64,000 nt of DNA, taken from Chloroflexota bacterium. Lineage in GTDB: Bacteria; Chloroflexota; Anaerolineae; DUEN01. The first letter of the stretch is position 1. The number at the start of each line of letters is the position of its first letter. Shown piece by piece: positions 1 through 7,441 of this stretch. The DNA lies in contig JAADGJ010000012.1 in the NCBI GenBank assembly GCA_013152435.1, positions 62,001 to 126,000 of the forward strand, given 5' to 3'. The translations under genes and the position numbers were made by a program. The notes under the pieces were generated by a model, which made no database searches, was not told the origin of the DNA, and was given only the letters and a program-made list of their open reading frames with translations.

Positions 1-5
1 ATCCC

Positions 6-1490
6 ATGGAGCCACCCCCCCGCCTCGAACGATGGCTTACCGCCTTCGAGCGAGCGGTGAAGGGGGCGCTCTTCGGGTGTCGGATGTGCGGCAACTGCAT
101 CCTGCAGGAGACGGCCTTCATCTGCCCGATGGCCTGTCCGAAGGGGTTGCGAAACGGCCCCTGTGGAGGCTCCACGCCGGAACGATGCTACGTGGACCCC
201 ACACGCCCCTGCGTCTGGTACAAGATCTACGAACGATCCGAGCGCATGGGGCGGATGGACAGGCTGCTGGAGATCCAGGCGCCCCTGGACGGCCGCCGCA
301 TGGGGCGGGAGACCTGGCTGGACCTCTACCGCCACTGGAGGCAGAGAGGGGGATTGGGGCTGGGAGTGCGAGGCGCCCTCGACCGACGGCGACTGTCCCA
401 GGCGCTGGAGCAGTTCTTCTACGAGGTGCGCCAGCCCGACTGGTGGCAGGGGGACGATCAGCCCCACCCGCCGGCCTACGAAGGCGCGATATCCAATCTG
501 GAGGCCCGCCTGAAGTCCGGCGCCTTCGTGGTGACCGCCGAGATCGCGCCGCCACGCTCCTCCACCGGCCGCCCCGTGGACAGGAAGGCGCACATGCTGT
601 CCGGGTACATCGACGCCGCCAATTTCATCGACGGCGCATCGGCCACGCCCCGCATGTCCAGCCTGGCATCGGCGCTGATCTGCCTGGACTGCGGCGTGGA
701 GCCCGTCCTGCAGATGACCGCCCGAGATCGCACCCGAATCACCATCCAGGCGGACGCTTTGGGGGCCAGCGCGCTGGGCATCCGCAACATCCTCTGCATC
801 TCCGGCGATCATCCCAAACTGGGGCCAGCGCCCATGACGGTGCTGGAGCCGCTGGACGTGGATTCCATCCAGATGTTGTGGATCCTGCGGCGGATGCGAG
901 ACGAGGGCAGGCTGCTGGATGGGCGCACGTTGAAGACGCCCCCTCGCTATTTCCTGGGGGCGGCAGCCTCGCCCTACGCGTCCAATCCCAGGTTCGAGGC
1001 GCTGCGCATGGAGAAGAAGATCAACGCCGGCGCCCAATTCTTCCAATCGCAGCCCATCTACGACTTCGACACCTTCGAGCGCTGGCTGGAGGAGCTGGAC
1101 AAACGGAACCTGTTGGAACAGACATATATCCTGGCGGGTGTGGCCCCCCTGCACAGCGCGCACGCGGCCCACTACCTGAACGACCACGTGCCCGGGGTCG
1201 TCGTGCCCCAGACCCTCATCGACCGCATGGAGCGGGCGGCCGACCCGGCGGAGGAGGGCGTCCAGATCGCCCTGGAGATCATCGATCGCCTGAGGCATAC
1301 CCCCGGCATCTCGGGGATCCACATCATGGCCGTCGGATGGGAGTCGATCGTGCCACGCCTGATTCGGGACTCAGGGATCGAGCGGGTGACCGAGCCTCCC
1401 GTATGTGGGGACGAACGCCCCCAGGAGCTTATGCCCATCACCCTGGAGAAAGAGGACGGGGAGAACGGACAGCGCCCGTTCGAGGCATGA
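6..1490 (+). CDS. metF: MetV-MetF fusion: methylenetetrahydrofolate reductase with N-terminal Cys-rich domain
   Basis: This 494-residue protein joins two domains usually encoded separately. Residues about 20-110 match the MetV / 'MTHFR C-terminal' zinc or iron-sulfur domain, with cysteines at 25, 28, 31, 40, 44, 53, 61 and 69 and the CPKGLRNGPCGG signature. Residues about 160-480 are the FAD-binding MTHFR barrel, with the VTAEIAPPR strand (E179 is the expected catalytic Glu) and the FFQSQPIYD substrate motif. The family reduces 5,10-methylene-THF to 5-methyl-THF for methionine synthesis or the methyl branch of the acetyl-CoA pathway. The MetV-type domain suggests an electron donor other than NAD(P)H; that part is inference. 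The first ATG is only 5 bases from the window edge, so the true start may lie outside. Confidence 0.88.
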   Translation: MEPPPRLERWLTAFERAVKGALFGCRMCGNCILQETAFICPMACPKGLRNGPCGGSTPERCYVDPTRPCVWYKIYERSERMGRMDRLLEIQAPLDGRRMGRETWLDLYRHWRQRGGLGLGVRGALDRRRLSQALEQFFYEVRQPDWWQGDDQPHPPAYEGAISNLEARLKSGAFVVTAEIAPPRSSTGRPVDRKAHMLSGYIDAANFIDGASATPRMSSLASALICLDCGVEPVLQMTARDRTRITIQADALGASALGIRNILCISGDHPKLGPAPMTVLEPLDVDSIQMLWILRRMRDEGRLLDGRTLKTPPRYFLGAAASPYASNPRFEALRMEKKINAGAQFFQSQPIYDFDTFERWLEELDKRNLLEQTYILAGVAPLHSAHAAHYLNDHVPGVVVPQTLIDRMERAADPAEEGVQIALEIIDRLRHTPGISGIHIMAVGWESIVPRLIRDSGIERVTEPPVCGDERPQELMPITLEKEDGENGQRPFEA

Positions 1491-1597
1491 TGTCAACATA
1501 CGGTTAACTCGATGCGTATAGGGTGAGGCGATGCCTTGCCCTTACCTGGTGTTGTGTATCTCAATGACGAGCGAAACGGTTTTGAGGAGAGACGTTC

Positions 1598-1999
1598 ATG
1601 TGGTGTCATCTGTTGCTATCCATGCCGATCATCGGCCTGGTGTTATTCGTGATCTTCCCCCTCCCACTGGCTCTGCCCATCTACCTGGCGGTGGCCCTGA
1701 CCTCCCTCGCCCTGTACAGGAAGATCTTCCGGGCGATGGGACAGCCCGTCATCACGGGGAGAGAGGGCATGATCGGGGTCGTGGCCGAGGTCGTGTCCGA
1801 GGTCAACCCCTACGGGCAGATCCGCTATCGGGGGGAGGTGTGGAGTGTCGTGTCATCGGAGAGGCTGAAGCCCGGACAGAAGGTCCGGATCACGGGATTC
1901 GACGGGATGAAGGCGATCGTGGAGGCCGTCCAGCCTCCTGAACCAGGCGGCGATGGGAGCATGGCCATGTCAGCGCCCTCCGGAGCGCTATCCAGATGA
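1598..1999 (+). CDS. NfeD-like membrane protein with OB-fold domain
   Basis: The product is 133 residues long. A hydrophobic N-terminus (about residues 5-42, two membrane segments) is followed by a short basic loop and an OB-fold domain beginning near 'ITGREGMIGVVAEV'. That is the typical opening of the C-terminal domain of NfeD and short NfeD1b-like proteins. A GAGGAGAG ribosome site lies about 8 bases before the ATG. NfeD family members partner with membrane proteases or flotillins, but no such gene is adjacent here, so no specific partner can be named. The last 15 or so residues are low in complexity and lie outside the domain. Confidence 0.7.
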   Translation: MWCHLLLSMPIIGLVLFVIFPLPLALPIYLAVALTSLALYRKIFRAMGQPVITGREGMIGVVAEVVSEVNPYGQIRYRGEVWSVVSSERLKPGQKVRITGFDGMKAIVEAVQPPEPGGDGSMAMSAPSGALSR

Positions 2000-2059
2000 T
2001 CCGCCACATGAGGGTGGTCATCGGAGCTCACGGGCGGATTCACTGAGGACGCGAGGACC

Positions 2060-2689
2060 GTGAACGGCACCGTGACGGGCAAGCGATCTCCAACGGCATA
2101 TCTCCCATCGTTGATCTCCTGGGCGCTGTCGCCGCCGATCGTCGCGGCCATCTTCATTGGCAACGGGATCGGCGCGGTCGCGGGCGTGATCTACTGGTAC
2201 GGGAGGCAGTTGCTAGCCAGCCCCTGGTACCTCTGGCCCTTCATCCCCGACTCTCCCGGCAGCACCTTCATGGTGCTGCCCGCGCTGGCGCTGATCCTGC
2301 GCAGGCGGCCGGGCTGGCCGCTCCTCAACGCGTATGCCGCCTTCGGCATCATCAAGTATGGGCTGTGGACGGTGGCGTTCTGGTCCCTCTACTGGACGAA
2401 TGGAGGCCCCTTCACCCTGGAAAGCATGGCCATGACCTTCACCCACTCCATCATGATCGCCGAAGGGCTGCTTCTGCTGTACCACACGCGGCTGACCCGT
2501 CCCGTCGCCCTGGGCCTGGGCGCCTGGTTCCTCCTCAACGATTGGGTGGATTACGGTCCCTTACACACGCGGCCGGGCCTGCCCCCGGGCGTATCCGTTC
2601 AGACGATGATGTGGATAGCCGGGGGGATCACGTTGCTTATCACGGCCGCGTACCTGATGCTGGCTCACCGAGGGAAACGCACACGATGA
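2060..2689 (+). CDS. DUF1405 integral membrane protein (YpjA-like)
   Basis: This 209-residue protein has about five to six hydrophobic segments and conserved blocks typical of DUF1405, such as 'FIPDSPGSTFM', 'YGLWTVAFW' and 'LNDWVDYGPLHTR'. The family has no established biochemical role. Its stop codon overlaps the start of the next gene in an ATGA, so the two are almost certainly co-translated. I chose the ATG at 2060; the preceding sequence (cgaggaccg) gives only a modest ribosome site. Confidence 0.75.
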   Translation: MNGTVTGKRSPTAYLPSLISWALSPPIVAAIFIGNGIGAVAGVIYWYGRQLLASPWYLWPFIPDSPGSTFMVLPALALILRRRPGWPLLNAYAAFGIIKYGLWTVAFWSLYWTNGGPFTLESMAMTFTHSIMIAEGLLLLYHTRLTRPVALGLGAWFLLNDWVDYGPLHTRPGLPPGVSVQTMMWIAGGITLLITAAYLMLAHRGKRTR

Positions 2690-3552
2690 ACGATTCGATG
2701 TCCTCTGGCCTGCCCCCGACACCGCCCGCGGTGGGGGCGGCCTCCGCATCGGCCAGCGCCACCATCGCACGCCGCATCGACGCGATCATCGATCGAGTAG
2801 CGCGGCACTGGCTGGCGATCATCCTGATCGGGATGGGGATCTTCGTCACGCTGCCCTTCCTGGCGCCGGTGGCCATGGCGGCCGGCTGGACCTGGCTGGG
2901 CAAGCTGATCTACACGATGTACATCCCGTTCTGCCATCAGTTGCCGCAGCGCAGCTGGTTCCTCTTCGGAGAGAAGCTGACGTACACCCTGGACGAGATC
3001 AACCGGGTCTACCCATCCACCAACCCCTGGCACCTGCGGTTCTTCTACGGCTCGCCGGAGATGGGGTGGAAGGTAGCCTGGAGCGATCGCATGATCAGCT
3101 TCTACGGGATGATCCCGGTGTACGGCGCGCTGTACGCCTGGCTGCGGAGGCGGCGAGGCCGACCGTTGCCCCCCATCCCGCTGTGGGCGTTCATCGCCCT
3201 GCTGGCCCCGATGGCCCTGGATGGGGGCACGCACTGGCTCAACGACCTGTTGTACGGCATATCCGGAGGCGGGTTCCGTGACACGAACGCCTGGCTGGCG
3301 GCGTTGACGGGCCACGCGTGGCCGGGCTTCTACGCCGGCGATCACTTCGGCACCTTCAACTGGTGGATGCGGCTCATCACCGGTGTGCTGGGCGCGTGGG
3401 GGATCGCCTTCTTCGGGTTGCCCTGGGCGGATCGCCTGATGACCGCCGAGGAGGATGCCCCAGACGTGCAAGCCGTCGGGGGACCGCAGACGGCCGCGCG
3501 GGAAAGCGCACATGACCGGCGTCATAGCCGGGAGGCCTCCAGGCCGTTATGA
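2686..3552 (+). CDS. DUF2085 integral membrane protein
   Basis: The start is set by the ATGA overlap with the DUF1405 gene, giving 288 residues; an in-frame extension upstream lies wholly inside DUF1405 and is rejected. An Ala/Ser-rich N-terminus precedes four or so membrane segments. The family signature CHQLPQRS is at residues 83-90, in a segment reading 'IPFCHQLPQRSWFLFG'; His, Cys and Arg of this motif are the DUF2085 hallmark. Function is unknown. The gene sits just upstream of a copper/selenium-type redox cluster, so a role in membrane redox or metal handling is possible but unproven. The hydrophilic tail after about residue 255 looks unstructured. Confidence 0.75.
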   Translation: MNDSMSSGLPPTPPAVGAASASASATIARRIDAIIDRVARHWLAIILIGMGIFVTLPFLAPVAMAAGWTWLGKLIYTMYIPFCHQLPQRSWFLFGEKLTYTLDEINRVYPSTNPWHLRFFYGSPEMGWKVAWSDRMISFYGMIPVYGALYAWLRRRRGRPLPPIPLWAFIALLAPMALDGGTHWLNDLLYGISGGGFRDTNAWLAALTGHAWPGFYAGDHFGTFNWWMRLITGVLGAWGIAFFGLPWADRLMTAEEDAPDVQAVGGPQTAARESAHDRRHSREASRPL

Positions 3553-3606
3553 TGCGCTCACCTTCACCACAACGTCACATTCGAAACAGGAGGTCGATCA
3601 CGCACG

Positions 3607-4062
3607 ATGCGACATACCGTGAAGAAGCTGCTCTCACCGCTCTTGCTCACCTTCCTGCTGCTGACCGGAGGGCTCAGCGCGTGCGGTGGATCCAAGGTCG
3701 AGCTCAAGATGGCTCCAGCGTCGGAGCTGCCGCCCACGCTTCAGCAGGCGCCGATCAACGTGCGAGAGGCGTATCAATTCGCCCTGGCCAACAAGGACAT
3801 CCTGGAGAAGATCCCCTGCTACTGCGGCTGTGGCGGCATGGGCCACCAGAGCAATTACATGTGCTACGTGCAGGACGATAGCTCCGCCGACGGGCAGATC
3901 GTCTTCGATTCCCACGCCTATGGCTGAGGCATCTGCGTGGACATCACGCGTGACGTGATGAAAGGGTTGAAAGACGGCAAAGACCTGAAGACGATCCGGG
4001 CGGCCATCGACCGGAAGTACAGCCAGTTCGGCCCGCCGACCGACACACAGCCTGTGGAGTAG
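3607..4062 (+). CDS. PCYCGC-motif lipoprotein with in-frame UGA, probable selenoprotein
   Basis: The frame opens at an ATG at 3607 with a lipoprotein signal (lipobox LSAC, Cys26), followed by the PCYCGC motif at residues 70-75 and Cys86 in a GHQSNYMCY block. It meets a TGA at 3925-3927 and continues in the same frame for 44 codons to TAG at 4060-4062. Read through, residue 107 sits in 'AYG-U-GIC', where I recall family members carrying Cys (C-x2-C). The result is a Sec-x2-Cys pair. The extension (VDITRDVMKGLKDGKDLK...) resembles the family C-terminus, about 38 of its 44 codons end in G or C, and its stop is 7 bases before the next start. A conventional stop would give 106 residues missing the conserved end. 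PCYCGC proteins are extracytoplasmic and poorly characterised; the cysteines suggest metal binding or thiol redox. A sequencing error (TGC or TGT to TGA) is the main alternative. Confidence 0.8.
3928..3966 (+). promoter_or_regulatory. Candidate bacterial SECIS element
   Basis: Just after the UGA codon, CATCACG (3942-3948) pairs perfectly with CGTGATG (3954-3960), enclosing the 5-nt loop CGTGA. The loop starts 21 nt after the UGA and its second base is G. Bacterial SECIS elements recognised by SelB are known to sit immediately 3' of the UGA, with a small apical loop roughly 16-37 nt away and a G among its first two bases, so this hairpin fits. The stem lies inside the coding sequence, as bacterial elements do. 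Confidence 0.65.
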
Positions 4063-4069
4063 CCGATCC

Positions 4070-4531
4070 GTGAAGGCCAGCACCCTCGTGCTCATCCTCG
4101 CCACGACCTTGGCCATTGGGGCCGCGGTCCTCCCATGGCCGGGTGAGAGGGCCACCCCGACCCAGCGGGTGATCCACGTCAACGCGCGGCAGTTCGCCTT
4201 CGACCCGCCCCGACTGCATGTGAACCGGGGCGACCAGGTAACGCTGGTGCTGCACGCGACCGACGTGGTACACGGGCTGTACCTGGACGGCTATGATGTG
4301 AATCTCAAAGCTGTGCCGGGGATCTCCGCCCAGGCGACCTTCGTCGCAGATCGGGCGGGGAAGTTCCGCTATCGCTGCTCCGTAAGCTGCGGCAGCCTGC
4401 ACCCCTTCATGATCGGCGAGCTGGTCGTGGGGCCGAACACGCTTCTATGGCGCGCCATCGCCCTGACGACCATCGCCGCAACCGGCGCGCTGGCCTTCCT
4501 GTACACGCGCTCCCGGGAGGTGGCCCGATGA
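4070..4531 (+). CDS. Membrane-anchored CuA cupredoxin (cytochrome c oxidase subunit II-like)
   Basis: The GTG start at 4070 lies 7 bases after the stop of the PCYCGC gene, and the product is 153 residues. An N-terminal hydrophobic anchor (about residues 4-22) precedes a cupredoxin domain with all CuA ligands: His68 in 'VVHGLYL', then C103-x3-C107-x3-H111-x2-M114. A second hydrophobic segment lies near the C-terminus (about 124-145). CuA centres accept electrons from cytochrome c or copper proteins in heme-copper oxidases and nitrous oxide reductase. No subunit I or NosZ gene is present in the window, so the acceptor is unknown. The stop overlaps the next start (ATGA). Confidence 0.85.
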   Translation: MKASTLVLILATTLAIGAAVLPWPGERATPTQRVIHVNARQFAFDPPRLHVNRGDQVTLVLHATDVVHGLYLDGYDVNLKAVPGISAQATFVADRAGKFRYRCSVSCGSLHPFMIGELVVGPNTLLWRAIALTTIAATGALAFLYTRSREVAR

Positions 4532-5958
4532 CCCAGGCCAGGGCGCCCGCCTCGCGCCGACGCAGGGCCCCGACGCCCCACCCCGTCAGCGTCCCCAGAT
4601 TCGAGCTGACGTCCATCCGCTGGCTGGACGCCATCCTCCGATGGCGCCCCCTGCAATTCACGCTCATCGCCGCGACGTTGGGCTTCTTCGTCCTGGCGAT
4701 CCTGACCAGCCTGGTGGGGACGCCAGTCGGGAACCGAAACTTCGGCATCATCTTCGTCTGGATCGTCTGGTGGGCGCTGGTGATTAGCCTGCTGGTGCCG
4801 CTAGCCGGCCGGTTATGGTGCGCCGTGTGCCCTATCCCCGCCCCCGGCGAGTGGCTCCAGCGACGGGCGTTCATCGCCCCGCGCCCGCTTCGCACCCTGG
4901 GCAAGCGCTGGCCCAACCGACTCAAGAACATCTGGATCCAGAATTTCGCCTTCCTCGGCGTGGCCGTCTTCAGCGCGATCATCCTGACACGGCCGGCCGT
5001 CACGGGGCTGGTGCTCCTGGCCTTCGTCCTCCTGGCCATCGGGCTCAGCCTGGTATACGAGCGCCGCATCTTCTGCCGCTACTTCTGCCCGGTGGGCGGC
5101 TTCATCGGCCTGTACAGCATGATCGCCCCCCTGGAGCTGCGGGTGAAGGACCCCGAGGTGTGCCGACGCCACAAGACGAAGGAATGCTACCTGGGCAGCG
5201 AGAACGGGTTCGGCTGCCCTTGGCTGGTCTTCCCCGGCAGCCTGAAGCGGAACGCCTACTGCGGCCTGTGCACCGAGTGCCTGAAGACCTGCTCCATGAA
5301 CAACGTGGCGCTCAACCTGCGGCCGCCCGGGCTGGACCTGCTCGTCTCCAAAGAGCGGGGGCTGGACGAGGCGTATAAAGCGTTCATTATGTCGACTTGC
5401 GCCCTCCTCTACTCGGCCATTCTGTTGGGGCCATGGGGTGCGCTCAAGGATGCCGCCAACATGGAGGACTGGAGGACCTGGGTGGTTTACGCGATCGGGT
5501 TCATCGCCATGAACCTCGCCGTCGTGCCTGGGCTCTTCTATGCGGCCACCTGGCTGAGCCGGCGGTGGGCACGGCTGAGCCACGCGCCGACCCGCCAGCT
5601 CTTCATCGACTTCGCCTACGCGCTGGTGCCGCTGGGGCTGATGGCCTGGATTGCCTTCAGCCTGTCCTTCGTGCTGGTGAACATCTCCTACGCGCTGCCG
5701 GTGCTGTCCGACCCGTTCGGCTGGGGATGGAACCTGCTGGGCACCCGGGACTTCCCCTGGACGCCCTACTTCCCCGCCCGGATCCCTTACCTGCAGGTGC
5801 CGATCCTGATCGTCGGGCTGATCTTCGGGCTCTACATCACCTGGCGCATCGCCAATGAGCACGCGTCCGCGCCCGAGCAGGCGCTGCGGAGCGTGGTGCC
5901 CATCGCCGCCCTTTTGCTCGTGGTGACGTTCGGCTTTCTCGGGCTGTATTTGGGGTAG
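4528..5958 (+). CDS. Polytopic membrane 4Fe-4S protein (NapH/NosR C-terminal/polyferredoxin-like)
   Basis: The start at 4528 is in an ATGA overlap with the CuA gene and has a GGGAGG ribosome site; the product is 476 residues. Membrane segments alternate with cysteine motifs: 'LWCAVCPIPAP', 'IFCRYFCPVGG' (the paired CxxxCP motifs of NapH/NosR/CcoG-like proteins) and one ferredoxin-type cluster C-x2-C-x2-C-x3-C in 'YCGLCTECLKTCSM'. Further membrane segments form the C-terminal half. Such proteins pass electrons from the quinol pool to periplasmic acceptors or take part in copper-site maturation. Position between two CuA proteins suggests a dedicated electron route. The exact role is not known. 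Confidence 0.82.
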   Translation: MTQARAPASRRRRAPTPHPVSVPRFELTSIRWLDAILRWRPLQFTLIAATLGFFVLAILTSLVGTPVGNRNFGIIFVWIVWWALVISLLVPLAGRLWCAVCPIPAPGEWLQRRAFIAPRPLRTLGKRWPNRLKNIWIQNFAFLGVAVFSAIILTRPAVTGLVLLAFVLLAIGLSLVYERRIFCRYFCPVGGFIGLYSMIAPLELRVKDPEVCRRHKTKECYLGSENGFGCPWLVFPGSLKRNAYCGLCTECLKTCSMNNVALNLRPPGLDLLVSKERGLDEAYKAFIMSTCALLYSAILLGPWGALKDAANMEDWRTWVVYAIGFIAMNLAVVPGLFYAATWLSRRWARLSHAPTRQLFIDFAYALVPLGLMAWIAFSLSFVLVNISYALPVLSDPFGWGWNLLGTRDFPWTPYFPARIPYLQVPILIVGLIFGLYITWRIANEHASAPEQALRSVVPIAALLLVVTFGFLGLYLG

Positions 5959-6008
5959 GAGAAAGGACAGGTCAGGCTGGAGTGGAGGGAGCCCTTCAGA
6001 TGTCCTCG

Positions 6009-6033
6009 CGGTGTGTTTTCAGACACACTCTCA
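6009..6033 (+). repeat. Fragment of the dispersed repeat family (right terminus)
   Basis: The stretch ends in GTTTTCAGACACACTCTCA, which matches the right terminal sequence of the complete copies (for example at 48163-48180). Nothing of the repeat body is left. It lies directly before the CuA-cytochrome c gene and makes that gene's start hard to place. Confidence 0.6.
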
Positions 6034-6034
6034 A

Positions 6035-7165
6035 ATGGGAGATCGGGAGTTGGGGATTCAGGGACTAGGGATCAAAAAAGTGGAGATCGGGAGGTGGAGG
6101 CGGCAGGAGGCCATCGCGCTGGCGATCGTCCTGCTCATCGTCGTGGGATTGCCCGCCGCCACCCTGGGTTATCAGTTCGGCCTGCGTCCGCTGCTGAGCG
6201 CGAACGTTCAGGAGGTGGAGATCGTCGGTCGCCTCCCCGAGCGCGGGGGATGGTCGGTGGAGACGGTGCGGGTGCAGGTGGGCAAGCCCGTGCGCCTGAT
6301 CCTCACCAGCGACGATGTGGTCCATGGGTTCGCCATCGGCAAGATGGGGGTGGACGCCGGTTGGGTCTATCCGGGACAGCCCAAGGTTGTGGAATTCACC
6401 CCGCAGCGGGCCGGACGATATACCTTCTATTGCACCACCTGGTGTGCCGAGGGGCATTGGCGCATGCGCGGCACCCTGGAGGTGTACGATCCCCAAGACC
6501 CTTCCGCCGTGAATGAGCCCGTCGATCCCCCTCAAACCGACTGGCAGGCCGAGGGAATCGATCTCGACGCGCCTCACCTGGCGGAGATCTTCCCCGCAAA
6601 GCGCCCCTCCGCAGCACGTGGGGCCGCCATCTGGCAGAGGACGCCCGAACTGCCCACCCCCGACCAGGTGCTGGCCCGGCTGGACCTGCGCCGACAAAGC
6701 CCCGCTCAGGTGTTCGAGATGCTCCAGGAGGATCGCGTCCCGGACCTTGCGCTGGCGCCCTTGGGCCGGATGCCCGAGGGGGATCTGTGGGACGTGGTCG
6801 CCTTCCTCTGGCGTGAGGGCACCGCCGCGGAGAGCGTGGAGCTGGGTCGCGAACTGTACCAGACCAACTGCGCCGCCTGTCATGGCGAGAACGGGGACGG
6901 ACAGGGGCCCGCGGCAGCGTCGTTGCTCTCGTCCTCCATGGAGCGCGACCTGCAAGGGAAGCATGGGCCGCAATCGCCGGCCGACTTCACGGACGCCCGC
7001 TCTATGGCCGGCGGCACCGGCATGATCTACTACGGCAAGCTGGTGCGGGGCGGTATGGGCACGGGCATGCCCTACTGGGGGACGATCTTCACCGAACAGG
7101 AGCTGTGGGCGCTGGTAGACTACCTGTGGACGTTCCCGTTTGACCTATCCACCCAGGAGCGTTAA
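6035..7165 (+). CDS. CuA cupredoxin-cytochrome c fusion (subunit II-like)
   Basis: With the ATG at 6035 the product is 376 residues. A GTG at 6080 (AGGGA upstream) is an equally plausible start, because the bases before 6035 are a repeat remnant. After a membrane segment (about 26-46) comes a CuA domain with H97, C133-x3-C137-x3-H141-x2-M144. A linker of about 110 residues with no recognised domain follows, then a class I cytochrome c with CAACHGENGDGQGP (heme at about residue 279) and a probable distal Met in 'GGMGTGMPYWG'. Fused CuA-cytochrome c subunits are known from caa3-type oxidases. Here no catalytic subunit I, III or assembly gene accompanies it in the window, so the terminal acceptor is open. 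Confidence 0.85.
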   Translation: MGDRELGIQGLGIKKVEIGRWRRQEAIALAIVLLIVVGLPAATLGYQFGLRPLLSANVQEVEIVGRLPERGGWSVETVRVQVGKPVRLILTSDDVVHGFAIGKMGVDAGWVYPGQPKVVEFTPQRAGRYTFYCTTWCAEGHWRMRGTLEVYDPQDPSAVNEPVDPPQTDWQAEGIDLDAPHLAEIFPAKRPSAARGAAIWQRTPELPTPDQVLARLDLRRQSPAQVFEMLQEDRVPDLALAPLGRMPEGDLWDVVAFLWREGTAAESVELGRELYQTNCAACHGENGDGQGPAAASLLSSSMERDLQGKHGPQSPADFTDARSMAGGTGMIYYGKLVRGGMGTGMPYWGTIFTEQELWALVDYLWTFPFDLSTQER

Positions 7166-7198
7166 CTCGCGACCCGGCGACCGGGCCGTTCGATTCCA

Positions 7199-7371
7199 GG
7201 GGAGGGTGTAAGGGGATCTCCCCTCCACGGAAATTTCACCCTTCCGGCCTTCAGCCTCCCTCGACCCTTCCCGAAGGACCCAGGTCGAGGCCGGGCAGGT
7301 CGAGGCAGGAGAAGAGCTTTTTCCGGAGGGGCTCCGCATAGCAGAAGCAACGGCATTTCTCAGACACGCCC
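7199..7371. repeat. Dispersed repeat, copy 1 (left end missing)
   Basis: This copy carries the body of the family (a GGGGATCTCCCCTCC hairpin, CTTCCGGCC, CCCAGGTCGAGGCCGGGC, GGGCTTTTTCCGG-like and GCAGAAGCAACGGC blocks) and the right terminus TTTCTCAGACACG. The left terminus GTGTCTGAAAA is absent. It lies between the convergent ends of the CuA-cytochrome c gene and hemL. No gene is seen in 7166-7441. Confidence 0.75.
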
Positions 7372-7374
7372 GTA

Positions 7375-7404
7375 GGGTAGCGAAGGGCAATGCCCTCCGC
7401 CACC
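7375..7404. repeat. Short palindrome abutting repeat copy 1
   Basis: An imperfect palindrome begins GGGTAGCGAAGGGCAATGCC and ends CGCCACCC. A perfect version of the same palindrome is found at 60190-60220, also next to a copy of the dispersed repeat. It may act as a two-way terminator for the convergent genes, or be a second repeat type. Confidence 0.5.
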
Positions 7405-7441
7405 CCGACGTATAAATGACGAAGGGAAAGAAGCCGCATAA

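Noticed and set aside
3607-3927. PCYCGC gene as an ordinary 106-residue protein ending at the TGA
   Set aside because: The frame stays coding-like for 44 further codons to a TAG next to the following gene, the conserved C-terminal block would be lost, and a SECIS-like hairpin follows. A single sequencing error remains the best rival explanation.
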